Assembly (NCBI GenBank): GCA_022823775.1
Contig: JAJEHI010000140.1
Span: forward strand, 1 to 64,000
Source of the DNA: Defluviicoccus sp.
GTDB taxonomy: Bacteria; Pseudomonadota; Alphaproteobacteria; MPNO01
DNA length: 64,000 nt
Reading direction: 5' to 3'
The notes under the pieces are model-generated. The model ran no database searches and had not been told where the DNA came from. It was given only the letters and a program-made list of their open reading frames with translations. Positions 45,281 to 53,885 of the stretch are shown here, piece after piece. A program made the translations under genes and the position numbers. Position 1 is the first letter of the stretch, and the number at the start of each line of letters is the position of its first letter.

Positions 45281-45847
45281 TCAGCCCTTGGCGCGCTCGA
45301 CATAGCTGCCGTCCTCGGTGCTGACGACGATCCTCGTCCCCGCCTCGATGTGGGGCGGAACCATCACCCGCTCGCCGTTCTCCAGCATCGCCGGCTTGTA
45401 GGACGAGGACGCGGTCTGGCCTTTCACCACCGGATCCGCCTCGGTCACCGTCATCGTCACCTGTTGCGGAAGCCGGGCCGAGACCGGATTGCCCTCGATC
45501 AGGTCGAGCGTGATCGTCATGCCGTCCTGCAGGTAGGACGCCGGGCCGCCGATCATGTCCACCGGGAGCTCGAACTGCTCGTAGGTCTCCGCGTCCATGA
45601 GCGTCACCGCGTCGTCGGCGCGGTAGAGATAGGTGCAGGACTTCTCGTCCACCATCAGCTTCTCGACCGATTCCTGGGTGCGGAACCGCTCGTTGCTCTT
45701 GATGCCGGTCATCACGTCGCGCATCTCGACCTGGACGAACGCGCCGCCCTTGCCGGGCTGCAGGATCTGGATCTTGAGGACGCTCCACTGCCTGCCGTCG
45801 TGCTCGATCACATGACCGGGCCGGATCGTGTTCGCGTTGACCTTCAT
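45281..45847 (-). CDS. efp: Elongation factor P
   Basis: EF-P (188 residues) rescues ribosomes stalled at polyproline stretches. Domain I has the modification loop LQPGKGGAF with Lys33, the residue equivalent to E. coli Lys34 that receives beta-lysine. OB domains follow (FVQVEMRDV.., then PASYLQDGMTITLDL), and the C-terminus has GTRIVVSTEDGSYVERAKG. The presence of epmB (upstream) and epmA (divergent) indicates that it is beta-lysylated. TolA in this window, very rich in proline, is an obvious kind of EF-P client. Confidence 0.96.
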   Translation of the reverse strand: MKVNANTIRPGHVIEHDGRQWSVLKIQILQPGKGGAFVQVEMRDVMTGIKSNERFRTQESVEKLMVDEKSCTYLYRADDAVTLMDAETYEQFELPVDMIGGPASYLQDGMTITLDLIEGNPVSARLPQQVTMTVTEADPVVKGQTASSSYKPAMLENGERVMVPPHIEAGTRIVVSTEDGSYVERAKG

Positions 45848-45914
45848 GGGACTCGCCGCGCCGCCGGGGGAGGCCGGAACGTATCAACTCGCCGGTTCCG
45901 AGGCAATCGAAGGG

Positions 45915-46943
45915 CTAGCCGGCAGCATCCCGATGGACGGCTCCTCGCCAGTCCCGAAGCGCCCCGTCCTCGTCGCGAAAGGACGGGCCGACCGGGACCT
46001 TGCCGTACCCGCCCGGTATGTCGATCACGTAGGTCGGCTGGCACAGGCCCGATATCCGGCCGCGCAGGGCGCGCACGAGCGCCTGTCCTTCCTCGATCGA
46101 CAGCCTGAAATGCGCCGTCCCCGGCGCGGGATCCGGATGGTGCAGGTAGTAGGGCCGGACGCGGTGGCGAACCAGGGCGCGGAACAGCGCCTCCAGGGTT
46201 TCCGCGTCGTCGTTGACCCCTTTCAGCAGCACCGTCTGGCCGAGCAGCGGCACGCCCGCGTCGGCCAGCGCGGCAATGGCGCGCGCGGCCTCGCCGTCGA
46301 GCTCGCGCGGGTGGTTGCAGTGGATCGAGACGTAAACCGGAATGCGCTGACGCAGCGCCGCGACCGCCGCGTCGTCGATGCGGCCCGGATCGGCGACCGG
46401 GACGCGGCTGTGGATGCGGAGCACCTCGACGGTCTCTATCGCGGCGACGCGGCGCAGGATGTCGCCCAGGCGGCGCGGCGACAGGATCATCGGGTCGCCC
46501 CCGGTCAGGATCGCCTCCCTGATCTCCGGGCGGGCGGAGATGTATGCCAGCGCCTCGTCGATCTCCGCGGCCGACATCGTCGTCGCGCCGTGACCCACGC
46601 GCTCGCGGCGGAAGCAGAACCGGCAATAGACCGGGCATGCCGTCGTCGGCATCAGCAGCACGCGATCAGGGTAGCGATGGACGACGCCCGGCAGCGGGGA
46701 GCGCGCGTCGTCGCCGATGGGATCGTCGCGCTCTTCCGGCGTCCGCGTCAGCTCGCGCATATCGGGCAAATACTGGCGCGCGAGCGGATCGTCCGCCGCG
46801 CCCCGATCGATCAGATTCGCGATTTGGGGGGTGACCGCCACCGCATAGCGGCGCGCGACGGAATCGGCTTCGCCCACCCGGTCCGCCGGGATCAGCCCGG
46901 CCGCGTTCAGCGCGCGGCCGCTCCGCATGGTTCCGTCCGTCAC
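45915..46943 (-). CDS. epmB: EpmB, EF-P-specific lysine 2,3-aminomutase
   Basis: A 342-residue radical-SAM enzyme of the lysine-2,3-aminomutase family. The cluster motif is CPVYCRFCFRRERVG near 108, with ILTGGDPMIL near 145 and a PLP-Lys region near VPLLGQTVLLKGVND. EpmB converts (S)-alpha-lysine to (R)-beta-lysine, used by EpmA to modify EF-P. Its length and position next to efp and epmA favour EpmB over catabolic KamA. Start is GTG at 46943; ATG at 46928 is possible. It runs into efp after 67 bp. Confidence 0.92.
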   Translation of the reverse strand: MTDGTMRSGRALNAAGLIPADRVGEADSVARRYAVAVTPQIANLIDRGAADDPLARQYLPDMRELTRTPEERDDPIGDDARSPLPGVVHRYPDRVLLMPTTACPVYCRFCFRRERVGHGATTMSAAEIDEALAYISARPEIREAILTGGDPMILSPRRLGDILRRVAAIETVEVLRIHSRVPVADPGRIDDAAVAALRQRIPVYVSIHCNHPRELDGEAARAIAALADAGVPLLGQTVLLKGVNDDAETLEALFRALVRHRVRPYYLHHPDPAPGTAHFRLSIEEGQALVRALRGRISGLCQPTYVIDIPGGYGKVPVGPSFRDEDGALRDWRGAVHRDAAG

Positions 46944-47002
46944 CCTTACCCCGCTCCGCCGGACGAGGCATTATCGCGCCATGCCGGAGTTGGCGAAACG
47001 CC

Positions 47003-48049
47003 ATGGTTGAGCCCCCCTGGTGGCGTCCCGACCGCCACGCCCGGCGGCGCCCCAACCTGCTCGCGCGGGCAAGGATCCTCGCCGCGGTTAGGCGCTTCTT
47101 CGACGACCGCGGTTTCGTGGAGGTCGAGACACCGGCGCTCCAGGTCTCGCCGGGGTTGGAGCCCCATCTCAACGCCTTCGAAACCGCGCTCGCCGAGCCG
47201 TTCCGGGACGGCCCCGTGGCGCCGGTCTATCTCCATACATCGCCCGAGTTCGCGATGAAGAAGCTGCTGACGGCGGGAGAGGAGAAGATCTTCCAGATCG
47301 CCCGCTGCTATCGCAACGAGGAGCGCTCGCCCACGCACCACCCCGAGTTCACAATGCTGGAATGGTATCGGGCGGGCGCGGGCTACCGGGACCTGTGGGC
47401 GGATTGCGAAGAACTGCTCGCCGCCGCCGCCGAAGCCGCGGGAGTTGCGCGTTTCGCGAGGGCGGGGAAGACCGCCGATCCCCGCGCAGGATGGACCAGG
47501 ATCGGCGTTTGCGAGGCCTTCGAGGAACATGCCGGCATCGATCTGGCGGCGACCGTCGACGAGAGCCCGGACCCGTCGCGGCTGATCGAGGCGGCCAGGT
47601 CGATCGGGGTCCGGACCGGGCCGAAGGACCGCTGGGAAGACGTTTTCTTCCGCATCTTCCTCGCCGAAGTCGAGCCCCGTCTGGGCGTCGGCGCGCCGGC
47701 GATTCTCTACGACTACCCGGCCTCGATGGCGGCGCTCGCCCGGATCGGACCCGACCGCCGCTTCGCCGAACGCTTCGAGGTGTTCGTCTGCGGTCTGGAG
47801 CTGGCCAACGGCTACGGCGAGCTTACCGATCCGGTGGAGCAGCGGGCCCGCTTCGAGGCCGACCGGGCGCTCAGGACGGAACTCCGCGGCAGCGCCTATC
47901 CGGTCGACGAGGATTTCCTGGCGGCGCTCGAGTCGGGACTTCCCGATTGCGCCGGGATCGCGCTCGGCATCGACCGGCTGGTCATGCTCGCGACCGGCGC
48001 GGCGCGGATCGAGGACGTGCTCTGGGCGCCGGTGGCCGGCCCCCGCTAG
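47003..48049 (+). CDS. epmA: EpmA, EF-P beta-lysine ligase (LysRS paralogue)
   Basis: A 348-residue class II aminoacyl-tRNA-synthetase-like enzyme lacking the anticodon-binding domain, the GenX/PoxA/EpmA type. Motif 1 is FFDDRGFVEVETPALQ (33-48), motif 2 is IARCYRNEERSPTHHPEFTMLEW (near 97-120, split by a short loop) and motif 3 is CAGIALGIDRLVML near 320. It attaches beta-lysine to EF-P Lys33. It is divergent from epmB with 59 bp between the starts. Its stop overlaps the convergent thiE by 4 bp. Confidence 0.93.
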   Translation: MVEPPWWRPDRHARRRPNLLARARILAAVRRFFDDRGFVEVETPALQVSPGLEPHLNAFETALAEPFRDGPVAPVYLHTSPEFAMKKLLTAGEEKIFQIARCYRNEERSPTHHPEFTMLEWYRAGAGYRDLWADCEELLAAAAEAAGVARFARAGKTADPRAGWTRIGVCEAFEEHAGIDLAATVDESPDPSRLIEAARSIGVRTGPKDRWEDVFFRIFLAEVEPRLGVGAPAILYDYPASMAALARIGPDRRFAERFEVFVCGLELANGYGELTDPVEQRARFEADRALRTELRGSAYPVDEDFLAALESGLPDCAGIALGIDRLVMLATGAARIEDVLWAPVAGPR

Positions 48050-48621
48050 GCGTCCCCGAGCGCTGTCCCGATCGCCGACCGGAAGGCGCGGACCGCCGCC
48101 GCCGGCCCGTCAGGATATGCCCAGACGCCGGACGAGACGGCGAGAAAATCCGCGCCGGAGGCGACCACGGGGCCGCAATTCTCCGCCGTGATGCCGCCGA
48201 TGGCGACGCAGGGAACGGTAGCGACCGACTGCCAAGTCTCGAGGAGGTCGAGCGGCGCCCGCGTCGTCGTCTCCTTGGTCGCGGTCGGGAAGTAGGCGCC
48301 GAACGCCACGTAATCCGCGCCCGCCTCCGCCGCCTCCATGGCCAGATGGTAGGACGCCTTGCAGGTGACGCCCATGATCGCGTCGTTGCCCACGGTCCGG
48401 CGGGCGTCCGGGTAGGGGGCGTCGTCGGCGCCGACATGCACCCCGTCGCAGCCGGTCTCGACAGCGAGGTCGGGACGGTCGTTCATGACGAAGGCGACAT
48501 CGCGGGATTGCGCGACCGGGGCGAGAATTTCCGCGGCGCGCCGGATATCGTCGTCCCCGGTCTCCTTCAGCCGGAGCTGGACGCAGGCAACCTCGTCCGC
48601 GTCGAGCGCGGCGGCCAGCAT
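48046..48621 (-). CDS. thiE: ThiE, thiamine phosphate synthase
   Basis: Thiamine phosphate synthase (191 residues as called) joins HMP-PP and THZ-P to make thiamine phosphate. VQLRLKE, FVMNDRPDLA, GVHVGADDAPYPDARR, GAYFPTATKETTTRAP and VAIGGITAENC are present. The first ATG is at 48621, but homology (LYLITPPDLGP) continues upstream to about 48678 in the same open frame, inside the 3' end of the aldolase. No ATG, GTG or TTG lies there, so the true start may be the CTG at 48678 or 48672. The full protein would be about 210 residues. Confidence 0.88.
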   Translation of the reverse strand: MLAAALDADEVACVQLRLKETGDDDIRRAAEILAPVAQSRDVAFVMNDRPDLAVETGCDGVHVGADDAPYPDARRTVGNDAIMGVTCKASYHLAMEAAEAGADYVAFGAYFPTATKETTTRAPLDLLETWQSVATVPCVAIGGITAENCGPVVASGADFLAVSSGVWAYPDGPAAAVRAFRSAIGTALGDA

Positions 48622-48655
48622 GTCCGCGAAGCCCCGCGCGCCGGCGGGGCCGAGG

Positions 48656-49612
48656 TCAGGCGGCGTGATCAGATACAGCTTGCAGGTTCGGATTGGCCCG
48701 GCCCCGGTAAATCCCGACGATGCCGTCGAGCATCGCGAGCGCTTCGTCGCGCGGGCGCTGGAAGGTATTGCGGCCGATGATGGAGCCGCTGCCGCCGCCG
48801 TCGCGGATCGCCCTTACCTCGCGGTGGATGCCTTCCAGATCCTTGGCCTCTCCGCCCGAGAAGACGACCAGCCGGCGCCCGTTGAAGCAGGATTGCACCA
48901 CGTGCGCGATGCGCGCCGACAGCGTGCCCGTGTCGATATCCTGCCTCTCGTAGACCCCTTTGGCCGCGTCGAGGAACAGCGCGTCCGTCGGCGGCTTCAC
49001 CTTGACGATATGGGCGCCCATCAGGCAGGCGATGTGGGCGGCGTAGGCGCAGATGTCCATCGCCGTCTCGCCTTCCTTGGTCAGCATGCCGCCGCGCGGG
49101 TACGACCAGACGACGACGGCGAGCCCGACCGACTTGGCCTCCTCGGCGAGCTCCCGGATCTCCTCCATCATGTCGTACTGATCGTCGGAACCCGGATAGA
49201 TCGTGAAGCCGATCGCGGAGCAGCCGAGCCTGAGCGCATCGCCCACGCCTCCGTGGACCGCCTGGTCCTTGTCCGTGGCGAGGCTGTTGGCGCTGTTGAC
49301 CTTGAGGATCGTCGGGACCGCCCCGGCGAAGCTGTCGGCGCCCGCCTCGATCATGCCGAGCGGCGCCGCGTAGGCGTTCAGCCCGGCATCCACGGCGAGC
49401 TGGAAATGGTAGTGCGGGTCGTAGGCGTCGGGGTTGGGGGCGAAGCTGCGCGCCGGGCCGTGCTCGAAACCCTGGTCGACCGGCAGGATCACCATCTTGC
49501 CGGTCCCGCCGAGCTTCCCGTGCATCAGGATACGGGCGAGGTTCGCCTTGGTTCCCGGATTGTCGCTCTCGTATCCGGCAAGGATTTTCCTGACCTTTTG
49601 CGTCACCCTCAT
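48656..49612 (-). CDS. Class I fructose-bisphosphate aldolase (DhnA/FbaB type)
   Basis: A 318-residue Schiff-base aldolase of the archaeal/DhnA type, splitting fructose-1,6-bisphosphate in glycolysis. The family motifs are LPVDQGFEHGPARSF near 45, GLAVVVWSYPRGGM near 165 and AHIVKVKPP (near 200) with the Schiff-base Lys. An AAGGGG ribosome binding site precedes the ATG at 49612. Its 3' end overlaps the homologous N-terminal extension of thiE. In many alphaproteobacteria tkt, gap and pgk come before it; here only a small hypothetical gene does. Confidence 0.92.
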   Translation of the reverse strand: MRVTQKVRKILAGYESDNPGTKANLARILMHGKLGGTGKMVILPVDQGFEHGPARSFAPNPDAYDPHYHFQLAVDAGLNAYAAPLGMIEAGADSFAGAVPTILKVNSANSLATDKDQAVHGGVGDALRLGCSAIGFTIYPGSDDQYDMMEEIRELAEEAKSVGLAVVVWSYPRGGMLTKEGETAMDICAYAAHIACLMGAHIVKVKPPTDALFLDAAKGVYERQDIDTGTLSARIAHVVQSCFNGRRLVVFSGGEAKDLEGIHREVRAIRDGGGSGSIIGRNTFQRPRDEALAMLDGIVGIYRGRANPNLQAVSDHAA

Positions 49613-49703
49613 TCCGGACCCCTTTTCCGATTTCCAAGGCATCGAATGGACTTGCACAATACCTAACGCAAACCCCTCGGGCATGCCACCGCCGCCGGGC
49701 GAA

Positions 49704-50126
49704 TCATCGCGCCCGGCTGGCGCCCAGCCAGGCCCGGCAGGCGGCTTCCGGATCCTCTTCCCCGGCAAGGTCGAGGGCCGGCGCGGCGTCGCTTTCGATC
49801 CGTGCGCCGGAGGCCGCCGCGAGCGCCTCGAGCTTCCCGCGCAGCGCCGGGGACCCGCTGAAGAGGATCGTTTCCACCGACCGGCGGAACGCCGCGAGCG
49901 CCAGCCCGGGCGAATCCCCGCAGTCGAGAACCGCGTCGATGCGGACATCGGGGTGGGCACGCCGGGCGGCGCGGACGAGCTCGGCGAACCAGGCCGCGCC
50001 GGCATAGCCCGCGGCCGCCGGACCGCTCCTGAGACACACCGCGCTTCCCAGAGCCTCCGCCGCGCGGGCCGCCGCCAGCGCGTGGTCGAGGCCGTGAACG
50101 ACGATCGCGGGCGGGTCCTTCGCCAT
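49704..50126 (-). CDS. Uncharacterised protein preceding the aldolase gene
   Basis: A 140-residue protein that I cannot name. It starts MAKDPPAIVVHGLDHALAAA, looks alpha/beta with an Ala-rich composition (AAARAAEALGSAVCLRS) and has LDCGDSPGLALAAFRR near 80 and ILFSGSPALRGKLEAL. No signal peptide or membrane helix. It ends 91 bp before the aldolase. Similar small genes occur next to the aldolase in related genomes, so it may be in the glycolytic operon, but this is recollection, not a search. The ATG at 50126 was preferred. Confidence 0.65.
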   Translation of the reverse strand: MAKDPPAIVVHGLDHALAAARAAEALGSAVCLRSGPAAAGYAGAAWFAELVRAARRAHPDVRIDAVLDCGDSPGLALAAFRRSVETILFSGSPALRGKLEALAAASGARIESDAAPALDLAGEEDPEAACRAWLGASRAR

Positions 50127-50250
50127 GGCGCAACACTGGCCCCGGCGCGGCGGAGGATCAACGGCTGAAACCGCCCCATTTGACGGTCTTCCGGCCTCGG
50201 GCGTAAGCTGCGCGGCGGTCACCGGGCCGAATTCAGTCCGAGGGTTGTTC

Positions 50251-50466
50251 ATGCCACGCCTCGACGACGCACAGGACAAGCTCGAAACCGCTCTGACGAA
50301 GCTGGAAGAAGCCGTGCGCGGCCGGTCCGACCCCCGGCCCGAGCTGGAAGCCCAGCGCGACGAGGCCCGCGCCCGCTACGAACGGCTCGAAGGCGAGACG
50401 CGAGCCGTCTCCGGCCAGCTCGATGCCGCCATCGTCCGGCTGCGCGCGCTGATTCCGCCGCGGTAA
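50251..50466 (+). CDS. Small coiled-coil protein (DUF4164-like) next to zapA
   Basis: A 71-residue protein (MPRLDDAQDKLETALTKLEE) that is one long helix with heptad repeats. It resembles small DUF4164-type proteins that precede zapA in alphaproteobacteria. It ends 16 bp before zapA, so co-transcription is likely. A role in cell division is suggested only by that position. Confidence 0.72.
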   Translation: MPRLDDAQDKLETALTKLEEAVRGRSDPRPELEAQRDEARARYERLEGETRAVSGQLDAAIVRLRALIPPR

Positions 50467-50482
50467 CCGACGGCGCGCGGCG

Positions 50483-50830
50483 ATGCTCGAGGTCGACGTC
50501 ACCATCAACGGGCGCAATTACCGGGTCGCCTGCGAGGCGGGCGAGGAAGAGCGGCTGTCCGAGCTCGCCGCCTATATCGACGACCGGGTCGGAACGCTGG
50601 TATCGACCCTGGGCCAGATCGGCGACAACAGGCTGCTCGTGATGACTAGCCTCATGATCGCCGACGAGCTGGCGGAAGCCTATGCCGCGCTGTCCGAGGC
50701 GGGCCTCGCCTCGCCCGACCAGGACGAGCCGAAATCCGCGATCGAAAAGGCCCGCAAGACCGTAGCCGCCCGGATCCAGGACGCGGCGGCCCGTATCGAG
50801 GGCATTGCCGAGGAGGTCGCGCGGTCCTAG
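50483..50830 (+). CDS. zapA: ZapA, cell division protein
   Basis: A 115-residue FtsZ-associated protein that promotes Z-ring bundling. The N-terminal strand VDVTINGRNYRVACEAGEEE (4-23) is followed by LSELAAYIDDRVGTL and the conserved RLLVMTSLMIADEL helix; the C-terminus is coiled coil. In alphaproteobacteria and gammaproteobacteria zapA sits upstream of the 6S RNA gene and fau, as here. Confidence 0.92.
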   Translation: MLEVDVTINGRNYRVACEAGEEERLSELAAYIDDRVGTLVSTLGQIGDNRLLVMTSLMIADELAEAYAALSEAGLASPDQDEPKSAIEKARKTVAARIQDAAARIEGIAEEVARS

Positions 50831-50849
50831 ATTTCGCGAGGGCGGCGCT

Positions 50850-51005
50850 GCGCGGTGCGCGAAGCCATCTATCCCCGGGGCCAATACAGTCCTCTTGGGA
50901 GCTGTCCCTGCCGCGGCCGTGGCCGCGGGACACGGCGCCCACCTGCATGTTGCAGGCCGCGGAGGATACACATGGCGGGACGGCCGGCGCGGCGCCGTCC
51001 GGTAG
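50850..51005 (+). ncRNA. ssrS: 6S RNA
   Basis: Located between zapA and fau, the canonical place. The terminal stem pairs 50865-50874 (CCATCTATCC) with 50964-50975 (GGATACACATGG). A central open region follows, an apical hairpin uses CCGCGGCC/GGCCGCGG (about 50911-50930), and the 3' side of the bubble has a small hairpin CTGCATGTTGCAG (50943-50955). This is the rod with a large bubble typical of 6S RNA, which mimics an open promoter and sequesters RNA polymerase. Ends are estimates. A terminator follows. Confidence 0.72.
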
Positions 51006-51011
51006 TTTTTT
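50978..51011 (+). terminator. Rho-independent terminator after the 6S RNA
   Basis: GGACGGC (50978-50984) pairs with GCCGTCC (50994-51000) around a 9-base loop and is followed, after GGTAG, by TTTTTT at 51006-51011. This is one of the few strong intrinsic terminators in the window and fixes the end of the 6S RNA transcript. Confidence 0.72.
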
Positions 51012-51025
51012 CGACCGGCGGCGGC

Positions 51026-51607
51026 GTGACCCTTTACAGTGCCAAGAAACGGCTGCGCGCGGAGATGACGGAGGCCCGCTGCCGGATAGAGAATCCGGCC
51101 CGGGCCGCCAAGGCCGTGCGCGACCGGTTTCTTTCCCGGTTCGGCGGGCGGCTGCGGGGGACGACGGTCTCCGCCTACTGGCCGATCCGCGAAGAGCTCG
51201 ATCCGCGGCCGCTCCTGCATGCGCTCGCGGCCCGCGGCGCGGCCTGTGCGCTCCCCGCCGCGGTCGGGCGCGACCGCCCGCTGGTCTTCCGTCGCTGGCG
51301 TCCCGGCGATGCGCTCGTCGAGGCCCGGTTCGGGTTGCGCGAGCCGCCGGAAACGGCAGAGCCCCTGACCCCGGGTATCGTGGTCGCGCCGCTGCTGGCG
51401 GTCGATCCTTCCGGCCGCCGGCTCGGCTACGGAGGCGGGTATTACGACCGCACGATCGCGGCTCTCAGACAGGGGGGCGAAGTCGTGGCGGTCGGGATCG
51501 GCTACGATGTCCAGATCCGGCCCGGCGTGCCGGCCGGTCCCGGCGACGTTCGGGTCGATTGGGTGGTGAGCGACCGGCGGATCGTCGATTGCGCGGAGGC
51601 AGGGTGA
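51026..51607 (+). CDS. fau: 5-formyltetrahydrofolate cyclo-ligase
   Basis: A 193-residue enzyme converting 5-formyl-THF to 5,10-methenyl-THF with ATP. The N-terminal segment KKRLRAEMTEAR, then VSAYWPIREELDPRPLL near 48, and the ATP/substrate loop RLGYGGGYYDRTI near 135 are diagnostic. The GTG at 51026 was chosen because an upstream ATG at 50972 would put the 6S terminator inside the gene. It is the usual partner downstream of 6S RNA. Confidence 0.9.
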   Translation: MTLYSAKKRLRAEMTEARCRIENPARAAKAVRDRFLSRFGGRLRGTTVSAYWPIREELDPRPLLHALAARGAACALPAAVGRDRPLVFRRWRPGDALVEARFGLREPPETAEPLTPGIVVAPLLAVDPSGRRLGYGGGYYDRTIAALRQGGEVVAVGIGYDVQIRPGVPAGPGDVRVDWVVSDRRIVDCAEAG

Positions 51608-51617
51608 TGGACAGGCG

Positions 51618-52433
51618 ATGCGGCTGCTGATCTGCGGCGATGTCGTGGGACGGTCCGGCCGCGAGGTCGTGTGCGCGGAGCTTCCCCGGCTGCGCGAACG
51701 TCTGGATATCGACTTCGCGATCGTCAACGGCGAGAACGCCGCCGGCGGGTTCGGCATAACCCCCAAGATCTGCGACGGGTTGTTCGAGGCCGGGGCGGAT
51801 GTCATCACCACCGGCAACCACGTCTTCGACCAGCGCGAGATCGTCCCCCATTTCGACCGGGAAAAGCGGCTGCTACGCCCGGACAACTACCCGGCGGCGA
51901 CGCCCGGCCGGGGCTGGGGCGTGTTTCCCGACCGCCGGGGCCGCAAGATCCTCGTGCTGCACGCGATGGCCCGGCTGTTCATGGACCCGCTCGACGACCC
52001 GTTCGCCTTTGCCGCGCGGCGGCTCGCGGAAGACGGGCTGAAGCGCACGGTCGAGGCCATCGTCGTCGACTTCCATGGGGAAGCGACCAGCGAGAAGATG
52101 GCGTTCGGACATTTTCTCGACGGCCGGGTCTCGATCGTCGTCGGGACCCACACCCATGTGCCCACGGCCGATGCGCAGATCCTGCCCGGCGGGACGGCCT
52201 ATCAGACCGATATCGGCATGTGCGGGGATTACGACTCGGTGATCGGGATGAAAAAGGCGACCTCCGTCGAGCGCTTCGTCCGCAAGATGCCCACCGCTCG
52301 GCTGGAAGCGGCGGACGGGCCGGCGACCCTGTGCGCCACTTTCGCGGAACTCGACGATTCGACTGGATTGGCCTTGCGTGTCGAGCCGGTGCGAATCGGT
52401 GGGCGGCTCAGCGATTCGATCCCCGACCTCTGA
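51618..52433 (+). CDS. YmdB-type metallophosphoesterase (TIGR00282)
   Basis: A 271-residue phosphodiesterase of the YmdB/TIGR00282 family. The metal-binding residues are in LICGDVVGRSGR (4-15), FAIVNGENAAGG (36-47), ITTGNHVFDQRE (63-74) and VVGTHTHVPTADAQIL near 175. Bacillus YmdB hydrolyses cyclic nucleotides and affects biofilm choice; here the substrate is not known. It starts 10 bp after fau. Confidence 0.9.
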   Translation: MRLLICGDVVGRSGREVVCAELPRLRERLDIDFAIVNGENAAGGFGITPKICDGLFEAGADVITTGNHVFDQREIVPHFDREKRLLRPDNYPAATPGRGWGVFPDRRGRKILVLHAMARLFMDPLDDPFAFAARRLAEDGLKRTVEAIVVDFHGEATSEKMAFGHFLDGRVSIVVGTHTHVPTADAQILPGGTAYQTDIGMCGDYDSVIGMKKATSVERFVRKMPTARLEAADGPATLCATFAELDDSTGLALRVEPVRIGGRLSDSIPDL

Positions 52434-52614
52434 CGCCACCGCCGCGATATTGCTTTTGCCTGCAATAACTTACGGTTAGTCAAAATATCGCCACAATGAT
52501 CCGCGACAAGAAACGGTCGTTCGGGGCGCGTTCCACTCCGTCGGTGGCTGCGATAGGGTTCGCGGTATTGGATCCTGGGCACGACGCTCATCGTTTCTGG
52601 CGCACAGGGGTTGC

Positions 52615-53364
52615 ATGGCCGGCCACTCCAAATTCAAGAACATCATGCACCGCAAGAGCGCGCAGGACGCCAAGCGCTCGAAGCTGTTCACCCGCCTGAT
52701 CCGCGAGCTGACCGTGGCCGCCCGCTCCGGGCTGCCCGATCCCGACCAGAACCCCCGGCTCCGCTCCGCGGTTGCCGCCGCCAAGGCCGCCAATATGGGC
52801 GGAGAGACCATCGACCGCGCGATCCGGCGCGGCTCCGGCGCCGAGGACGGCGAGCAGTACGACGAGATACGCTACGAGGGTTACGGTCCCGGAGGCGTCG
52901 CGATCATCGCCGAGGCCCTGACCGACAACCGCAATCGGACCGCGGCCGAAATCCGCGCGGCGTTCGCCAAGCACGGCGGCAACCTGGGCGAGACCAACAG
53001 CGTTTCCTTCATGTTCGAGCGTGTCGGCGCCGTCCGCTACCCGCCGGAAACGGCCTCCGCCGACGAGGTCTTCGAAGCCGCCCTGGAGGCCGGCGCGGAC
53101 GACATAGACTCCTCCGAGGACGGCCACGAAGTGCTGTGCGCGCCCGAAAACCTCAACGATGTCCGCGAGGCGCTCGAGGCGCGGTTCGCGCCGCCCGAGG
53201 CCGCCGAGCTGACCTGGCGGCCATCGAGCACCGTCGACGTCGACGAAACCGGCGCCGAGAAGCTGTTCAGACTGCTGGAGGCGCTGGAGGAAAACGACGA
53301 CGTGCAGTCGGTGGCGGCCAATTTCACCGTCGCCGACGACGTCATGGCGAGACTAACCGGTTGA
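52615..53364 (+). CDS. yebC: YebC/PmpR family regulatory protein
   Basis: A 249-residue YebC-type protein ([20 protein letters not shown] start; [35 protein letters not shown] near 84). It is a DNA- or RNA-associated regulator; recent work ties some members to ribosome rescue at polyproline, and it often precedes ruvC. The ruvC TTG overlaps its stop. Confidence 0.95.
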   Translation: MAGHSKFKNIMHRKSAQDAKRSKLFTRLIRELTVAARSGLPDPDQNPRLRSAVAAAKAANMGGETIDRAIRRGSGAEDGEQYDEIRYEGYGPGGVAIIAEALTDNRNRTAAEIRAAFAKHGGNLGETNSVSFMFERVGAVRYPPETASADEVFEAALEAGADDIDSSEDGHEVLCAPENLNDVREALEARFAPPEAAELTWRPSSTVDVDETGAEKLFRLLEALEENDDVQSVAANFTVADDVMARLTG

Positions 53365-53885
53365 GCGGTACCGCGATCCGGCTTCTTGGCCTCGATCCAG
53401 GGCTACGAACGACGGGCTGGGGTGTGATCGAGGCGGACGGCAACCGTCTGATGCATGTCGCCGACGGGGCGGTCCGGCCGCTGGCGGAAGGCTCTCTGGC
53501 GGCGCGCCTGGCCGCCCTTCGCGCCGCGCTCGCGCGGGTGATCGACACCTACCGGCCGGACGAGGCGGCGGTGGAGGAGACCTTCGTCAACCGCAACCCG
53601 GCATCGGCGCTCCGCCTCGGCCAGGCCCGCGGCGTGGTCCTGCTCGCCCCCGCGGAGGCGGGTCTTCCGGTCTCGGAATACCCGGCGAACCTCATCAAGA
53701 AGTCCATCGTGGGCGCCGGCCACGCCGACAAGAACCAGATCGCCGCGATGGTCCGTGCCCTGCTCTCCGTCGGCGCGGTCTCGTCCTTCGATGCGAGCGA
53801 CGCTCTGGCCGTGGCGATCTGTCATGCCCATCACCGCGCCACCCGCGCCCGGGTCGCGGCATTCGCGCGGGAGGAGGAGCGGTGA
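53361..53885 (+). CDS. ruvC: RuvC, crossover junction endonuclease
   Basis: The 174-residue dimeric Holliday-junction resolvase. The catalytic acidic residues lie in [15 protein letters not shown] (first Asp, near 10), [19 protein letters not shown] (Glu near 72), and [15 protein letters not shown] (two Asp near 145). Start is TTG at 53361, within the TTGA overlap with yebC. The stop overlaps the ruvA GTG. Confidence 0.95.
   Translation: MSGTAIRLLGLDPGLRTTGWGVIEADGNRLMHVADGAVRPLAEGSLAARLAALRAALARVIDTYRPDEAAVEETFVNRNPASALRLGQARGVVLLAPAEAGLPVSEYPANLIKKSIVGAGHADKNQIAAMVRALLSVGAVSSFDASDALAVAICHAHHRATRARVAAFAREEER

Noticed and set aside
48600-48700. TPP riboswitch before thiE
   Set aside because: The 5' region of thiE lies inside the aldolase gene and no CUGAGA/ACCUGAU-type core was seen.
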